From contig JAGTVE010000015.1 in the NCBI GenBank assembly GCA_018224485.1, positions 1-9,232 of the forward strand: a stretch of 9,232 nt of DNA, written 5' to 3'. This stretch comes from Thioalkalivibrio sp. Lineage in GTDB: Bacteria; Pseudomonadota; Gammaproteobacteria; Ectothiorhodospirales; Ectothiorhodospiraceae. Below, one piece after another: positions 5,875 through 9,232 of the stretch (the stretch's first letter is position 1; each line of letters opens with the position of its first letter). The translations under genes and the position numbers were made by a program. The notes under the pieces were generated by a model. That model had not been told where the DNA came from. It searched no databases and saw only the letters and a list, made by a program, of their open reading frames with translations.

Positions 5875-6696
5875 TCAGTCTCCGGGTTCGCCGCCGGGCG
5901 CCCCGCGCACCAGCGCGTAGGCGGAGTGGTTGTGGATCGATTCGAAGTTCTCGGAGGAGATCTCGAAGCGCTGGATGCGGGTCTCGCCGCACAGGCTGCG
6001 CGCGACATCGCGCACCATGTCCTCCACGAACTTCGGGTTATCGTAGGCCCGTTCCGTGACCAGCTTCTCGTCGGGCCGCTTTAGCAGGCCGAAGAGCTCG
6101 CTGGAGGCCTCTGATTCGACGCGGTCGATCAGGTCGCGCACGCACAGCGAGGTGTCCGCCAGCCAGGCGCGCACGGTCACGTGTGAGCGCTGGTTATGGG
6201 CGCCGTACTCGGAGATCTCCTTGGAGCAGGGGCACAGGCTGGTCACCGGCACCACCACCTCGATCATCAGGCTGACCCTGCCATTCTCGATCCGGCCATC
6301 CAGCACCAGATCGTAGTCGAGCAGGCTGGCAACCCCGGACACCGGGGCAAGCTTGTTCACGAAGAATGGCAGCCGCACCCGGATGAAGGCGTCCATCGCC
6401 TCGAGCCGCTCGGCGGTGTGCCGGAGCAGATCGCCGAAGCCGGCGATGGACAGTTCGTGCACCCGCTCGTTCAGGATCGCGACGAAGCGGGACATGTGCG
6501 CGCCCTTCTGGTCGGGCGGCAGGCTCACGAACATGTCGAAGGTGGCGACGGTGGGCTGCGCGGTGCCGTCGCGATCGCGGAACAGCAGCGGATGACGGAT
6601 CGCACGGATGCCGACCTCGTCGATGCCGATGCGCCGGTGGTCGGCGGAACCCTGGACATCGGCCATCAGCGCTGGAAACTGGGGGATGGAATTCAT
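5875..6696 (-). CDS. folE2: GTP cyclohydrolase I type 2 (FolE2)
   Basis: FolE2 converts GTP to 7,8-dihydroneopterin triphosphate and formate, the entry to tetrahydrofolate and, through QueD, to queuosine. The 273-residue protein has the family hallmarks: SLCPCSKEIS (C155, C157), GAHNQRSH with H167, VTERAYDNPKFVEDMVR (from residue 213, with E215), and NFESIHNHSAYA with H255 and H257. C155 and H167 match known metal ligands by motif and spacing; the other ligands are my best assignment. FolE2, unlike FolE, is known to work with metals other than zinc. The ATG at 6696 overlaps the queD stop by four bases (ATGA) and has AGAGGA nine bases upstream (6706-6711). The long open frame upstream is just a shadow of queD. 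It is the last gene of the ispA-dxs-queD-folE2 run. I see no obvious terminator after it. Confidence 0.95.
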   Translation of the reverse strand: MNSIPQFPALMADVQGSADHRRIGIDEVGIRAIRHPLLFRDRDGTAQPTVATFDMFVSLPPDQKGAHMSRFVAILNERVHELSIAGFGDLLRHTAERLEAMDAFIRVRLPFFVNKLAPVSGVASLLDYDLVLDGRIENGRVSLMIEVVVPVTSLCPCSKEISEYGAHNQRSHVTVRAWLADTSLCVRDLIDRVESEASSELFGLLKRPDEKLVTERAYDNPKFVEDMVRDVARSLCGETRIQRFEISSENFESIHNHSAYALVRGAPGGEPGD

Positions 6697-7091
6697 GCTG
6701 CTGCGTCCTCTGGGGGCTCGGTGTAGCGCACGCAGGCGCGTTCCGTTTCCCACAGGGTCAGCGCGCTCACGCGCAGACCCGGTTGGTTGATCTCCCGGGC
6801 CATCTCCCGGAAGAACCAGCGCGCGATGTTTTCCGCGGTCGGGTTGATCCGGCTGAACGGCTCGAGATCGTTCAGATACTGGTGGTCGAGCCTCCCCGCG
6901 ATCTCGCGCGCGAGGTTCTTCACCACCTTGAAATCGACGGCCATGCCGAGCTCGTCGAGCGCGGCAGCCTCGACCTCCACCTCGACCTTCCAGTTGTGGC
7001 CGTGGAGGTTGGCGCACTGCCCGGGGTATCCGCGCAGGGTGTGCGCCGAAGCGAAATCGGTCAGCACTCGAAGCGTGAAGGTCGCCGCCAT
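6693..7091 (-). CDS. queD: 6-carboxytetrahydropterin synthase (QueD)
   Basis: QueD turns 7,8-dihydroneopterin triphosphate, the product of FolE or FolE2, into 6-carboxy-5,6,7,8-tetrahydropterin on the way to queuosine and other 7-deazaguanines. The 132-residue protein is of usual length. Zinc ligands are H17 (SAHTL), H30 and H32 (LHGHNW). The catalytic cysteine is C26, giving the CxxxHGH pattern typical of QueD rather than the Glu-containing PTPS-III pattern. D69-H70 (LDHQYLND), E87 in PTAENIA and E115 in LWETE complete the active site. The start is two bases after the dxs stop (TAG-GC-ATG), with AGGA at 7098-7101 inside the dxs end as Shine-Dalgarno. Its stop overlaps the folE2 start. This directly links two consecutive pathway enzymes. 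A folate-rescuing or other PTPS role is possible but less favoured by the motif. Confidence 0.92.
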   Translation of the reverse strand: MAATFTLRVLTDFASAHTLRGYPGQCANLHGHNWKVEVEVEAAALDELGMAVDFKVVKNLAREIAGRLDHQYLNDLEPFSRINPTAENIARWFFREMAREINQPGLRVSALTLWETERACVRYTEPPEDAAA

Positions 7092-7093
7092 GC

Positions 7094-9010
7094 CTATTCC
7101 TGACTGCCGGTTCGAAAGCTCCGGAACGTTACGTTCCCGCCGTCGCCGCTGCAAGTTACCGGCTGTTCCCCGCGGCGAATCGCCTCCAGGATCCCGCGCG
7201 CATCGAGGCCGTGATCCGCGAGGATCCGCTCCCTGGGCCCGTGCTGCGTGAACCGGTCGGGCAGGCCGAGGGTCAGGCAGGGCAGGGTCAGCCCCTCGGA
7301 CGCCAGCCACTCCAGCACCGCGCTGCCGGCGCCTCCCGCGACCACGTGGTCCTCGACCGTGACAAAGCGCCCGTGGCTGCGCGCGAGCCGGCGCAGCAGG
7401 CTGGTGTCCAGCGGCTTGATGAAGCGCATGTTCACGACCGTCGCATCCAGGGCCTCGCCCGCCTCCAGCGCCGCGTCGAGCAGTGCACCGAAGCTCAGCA
7501 GTGCAATGCCCCGCCCCTGGCGCTCGACCTTCGCCTCGCCCACCGGCAGCGTCTCGAGCGCGTCGCCCGGGAGCGCTCCCGGTCCGGCGCCACGAGGGTA
7601 ACGGACCGCGGCCGGACCCTCATGACGAAAGCCGGTGGTCAGCATCTGGCGGCACTCGGTCTCGTTTGCGGGTGCCATCAGCAGCAGGTTGGGGATCGGG
7701 CGCAGCAGGGCGATGTCGAAGGTGCCGGCGTGGGTCGGGCCGTCCGGACCGACGATCCCGGCGCGGTCGATGGCGAAGAGCACCGGCAGCTTCTGCAGCG
7801 CGACGTCGTGGATTACCTGGTCCATCGCGCGCTGCAGGAAGGTCGAATAGATCGCCACTACCGGGTGCAGACCCTCGCAGGCCATGCCGGCCGCCAGCGT
7901 GACGGCGTGCTGCTCGGCGATGCCGACGTCGAAGTAGCGTTCGGGGAACTCCTCGGAGAAGCGGACCAGGCCGGATCCTTCGCGCATGGCCGGCGTGATG
8001 CCCATCAGTCGCCGGTCGGCGCGCGCCTGGTCGCATAGCCAGGTGCCGAAGATGTCCGTGTAGGTGGGCGCCTTGGCCTTTCCACTCGAACTGATCCCGT
8101 CCTCGGGGCTGAACTGGCCCACCCCGTGGTAGCGGCAGGGATCGTCTTCGGCCGGCGCATAGCCGTGCCCCTTGCGCGTGACGATGTGCAGCAGACGCGG
8201 GCCCTCGATGTCCCGGAGGTTGTTCAGCATCGTCACCAGGCCGTCGATTTCGTGTCCGTCGATCGGTCCGAAGTACTGGAAACCGAGCTCCTCGAACAGC
8301 GTGCCGGGTGTGATCATGCCCTTGACGTGTTCCTCGGCACGCTGCGCGAGGGCCTTCACCGGGGGCACGAATCGCAGCACCCGCTTGGAACCCTCCCGCA
8401 CGCTGCAATAGAGTCGCCCCGAAAGCAGGCGCGTCAGGTACTGGCTCATCGCGCCGACGTTCTCGGAGATCGACATCTCGTTGTCGTTCAGGATGACCAG
8501 CAGGTTGCAGTCGAGATCGCCGACGTGATTCATCGCCTCGAAGGCCATCCCGGCGCTCATCGCGCCATCGCCGATCACGGCGACGTGGTGATTCCGGCTT
8601 CCGGACCGGGCGGCGGCGATCGCCATGCCGGCGGCCGCGCTGATCGACGTGCTCGAGTGTCCGGCGCCGAAGGTGTCGTACTCGCTCTCGTCGCGTTTCG
8701 GAAAGCCGGCGATGCCACCGTACTGTCGCAGGGTCGCCATCGCCTCGCGGCGACCGGTCAGCACCTTGTGGGTATAGGCCTGGTGCCCCACGTCCCAGAC
8801 GATCCGGTCGCGCGGTGTGTTGAATACGTAGTGCAGCGCCAGCGTGAGTTCAATCGTTCCCAGGTTGGCCGCCAGGTGCCCCCCGGTTTCGGCGACCGTG
8901 GTGATAAGGAATTCCCGGAGCTCCAGCGCGATCTCGTCGAGTTCGGCGACCGAGTGGGCGCGGAGATCCTCGGGCGAGCGGATTCCGTCCAGCAGCGGGG
9001 TAATGCTCAT
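7094..9010 (-). CDS. dxs: 1-deoxy-D-xylulose-5-phosphate synthase
   Basis: Dxs is a thiamine diphosphate enzyme that joins pyruvate and glyceraldehyde 3-phosphate, starting the MEP isoprenoid pathway and supplying thiamine and pyridoxal synthesis. The 638-residue protein is slightly longer than E. coli Dxs (620), mainly by a short C-terminal tail. Seen motifs: GGHLAANLG (43-51), VGHQ with H76, GAGHSS (115-120), the ThDP/Mg site GDGAMSAG (147-154) through NDNEMS (175-180), the catalytic Glu E366 in IAEQHAV, and DRAGIVGPDGPTHAG (415-429) with H427. The ATG at 9010 gives the standard N-terminus; GGGGA eight bases upstream (9019-9023) is a moderate Shine-Dalgarno. ispA lies upstream on the same strand and queD follows after two bases. 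No promoter was clear in the 141 bases between ispA and dxs. Confidence 0.97.
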   Translation of the reverse strand: MSITPLLDGIRSPEDLRAHSVAELDEIALELREFLITTVAETGGHLAANLGTIELTLALHYVFNTPRDRIVWDVGHQAYTHKVLTGRREAMATLRQYGGIAGFPKRDESEYDTFGAGHSSTSISAAAGMAIAAARSGSRNHHVAVIGDGAMSAGMAFEAMNHVGDLDCNLLVILNDNEMSISENVGAMSQYLTRLLSGRLYCSVREGSKRVLRFVPPVKALAQRAEEHVKGMITPGTLFEELGFQYFGPIDGHEIDGLVTMLNNLRDIEGPRLLHIVTRKGHGYAPAEDDPCRYHGVGQFSPEDGISSSGKAKAPTYTDIFGTWLCDQARADRRLMGITPAMREGSGLVRFSEEFPERYFDVGIAEQHAVTLAAGMACEGLHPVVAIYSTFLQRAMDQVIHDVALQKLPVLFAIDRAGIVGPDGPTHAGTFDIALLRPIPNLLLMAPANETECRQMLTTGFRHEGPAAVRYPRGAGPGALPGDALETLPVGEAKVERQGRGIALLSFGALLDAALEAGEALDATVVNMRFIKPLDTSLLRRLARSHGRFVTVEDHVVAGGAGSAVLEWLASEGLTLPCLTLGLPDRFTQHGPRERILADHGLDARGILEAIRRGEQPVTCSGDGGNVTFRSFRTGSQE

Positions 9011-9103
9011 TGCCGCCGTCCCCGGGATGCCGATGCCGTCCGGCCTGCGCCGCCCCGTGCCGATACATGTGCCGGAGCGCCAGCGGAGGAGGCGCCTGAT
9101 GCG

Positions 9104-9125
9104 GTGCCGCGGTAGCCGCGGTCAC
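9104..9125. other. Imperfect hairpin in the ispA-dxs gap
   Basis: GTGCCGCGG (9104-9112) can pair with CCGCGGTCAC (9116-9125) across a three-base loop, with one bulged base. No T-run follows on either strand, so it is not a standard terminator. The 141-base gap between the ispA stop and the dxs start holds this hairpin and no supported gene. Confidence 0.3.
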
Positions 9126-9151
9126 GGTGATGGTCCATCAACGGGTCCTGT

Positions 9152-9232
9152 TCAATGCATCCTGTTTACGATGTACCTGGCGAGGAACCGAAGCAAATCG
9201 GCCTCCGGCCCAAGGGGTTGCAGGTACCCGAG
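9152..9232 (-). CDS. ispA: C-terminal end of IspA (farnesyl diphosphate synthase), partial
   Basis: Read on the minus strand from the window edge, the frame gives 26 residues and then TGA at 9154-9152. The peptide contains LQPLGPEADLLRFLARYIVNR, trimmed here to its middle: PEADLLRFLARYIV. This resembles the extreme C-terminus of short-chain polyprenyl synthases, where a Leu-rich helix ending in ARYIVxR precedes the stop. The position directly upstream of dxs is the common gammaproteobacterial order (xseB-ispA-dxs), which supports the call. IspA makes geranyl and farnesyl diphosphate from the products of the MEP pathway. All catalytic motifs lie outside the window, so the identity rests on the tail and the neighbour. 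Confidence 0.72.
   Translation of the reverse strand, partial: LGYLQPLGPEADLLRFLARYIVNRMH

Noticed and set aside
8126..9115. A 329-codon plus-strand open frame opposite dxs
   Set aside because: It is the antisense shadow of dxs with no recognisable domain.
8850..9125. A 91-codon minus-strand open frame spanning the ispA-dxs gap
   Set aside because: It overlaps the start of dxs in another frame, is His/Pro/Arg/Gly-rich and has no recognisable features.

Overview
This 9.2 kb window is a G+C-rich stretch of bacterial chromosome made almost wholly of recognisable housekeeping genes. The E. coli-like order bamC-dapA / gcvR-bcp, the type of 5S rRNA, and the protein sequences point to a gammaproteobacterium. 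The gene neighbourhood and G+C-rich codon use suggest a lineage near Ectothiorhodospiraceae/Chromatiales, but that finer placement is inference.

Layout from left to right. (1) Positions 5-166 hold the 3' end of an rRNA operon: a complete 5S rRNA on the + strand, followed by a strong intrinsic terminator. (2) Positions 185-3094 hold a minus-strand cluster transcribed dapA -> bamC -> MBL-fold hydrolase. It converges on the rRNA terminator. (3) Positions 3095-3305 are a divergent control region with a plausible promoter for each side and several dyads. (4) Positions 3306-5841 hold a plus-strand group: gcvR, bcp and a PIN-PhoH fusion ATPase. (5) Positions 5875-9232 hold a minus-strand group transcribed ispA (only its last 26 codons are in the window) -> dxs -> queD -> folE2. 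It converges on the PIN-PhoH gene across a 33-base gap.

How the genes work together. DapA makes the first committed intermediate of the diaminopimelate/lysine pathway. BamC is an outer-membrane assembly lipoprotein. The MBL-fold protein is of the WalJ/YycJ type. GcvR is a two-ACT-domain regulator and Bcp a thiol peroxidase. In the right-hand group, Dxs starts the MEP isoprenoid pathway and IspA extends its products to farnesyl diphosphate. FolE2 and QueD are consecutive steps from GTP towards queuosine, and FolE2 also feeds folate. Very tight junctions (2-base gap dxs/queD, 4-base overlap queD/folE2, shared base dapA/bamC) indicate translational coupling.

I found no mobile element, CRISPR array, tRNA, phage or defence gene, and no clear sign of an undescribed system. 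No gene-free stretch exceeds about 210 bases. The points most worth a second look are a 16-bp near-perfect dyad just upstream of the dapA promoter, the Cys arrangement of Bcp, the co-translated queD-folE2 pair next to isoprenoid genes, and the rRNA operon end abutting the dapA-bamC cluster.
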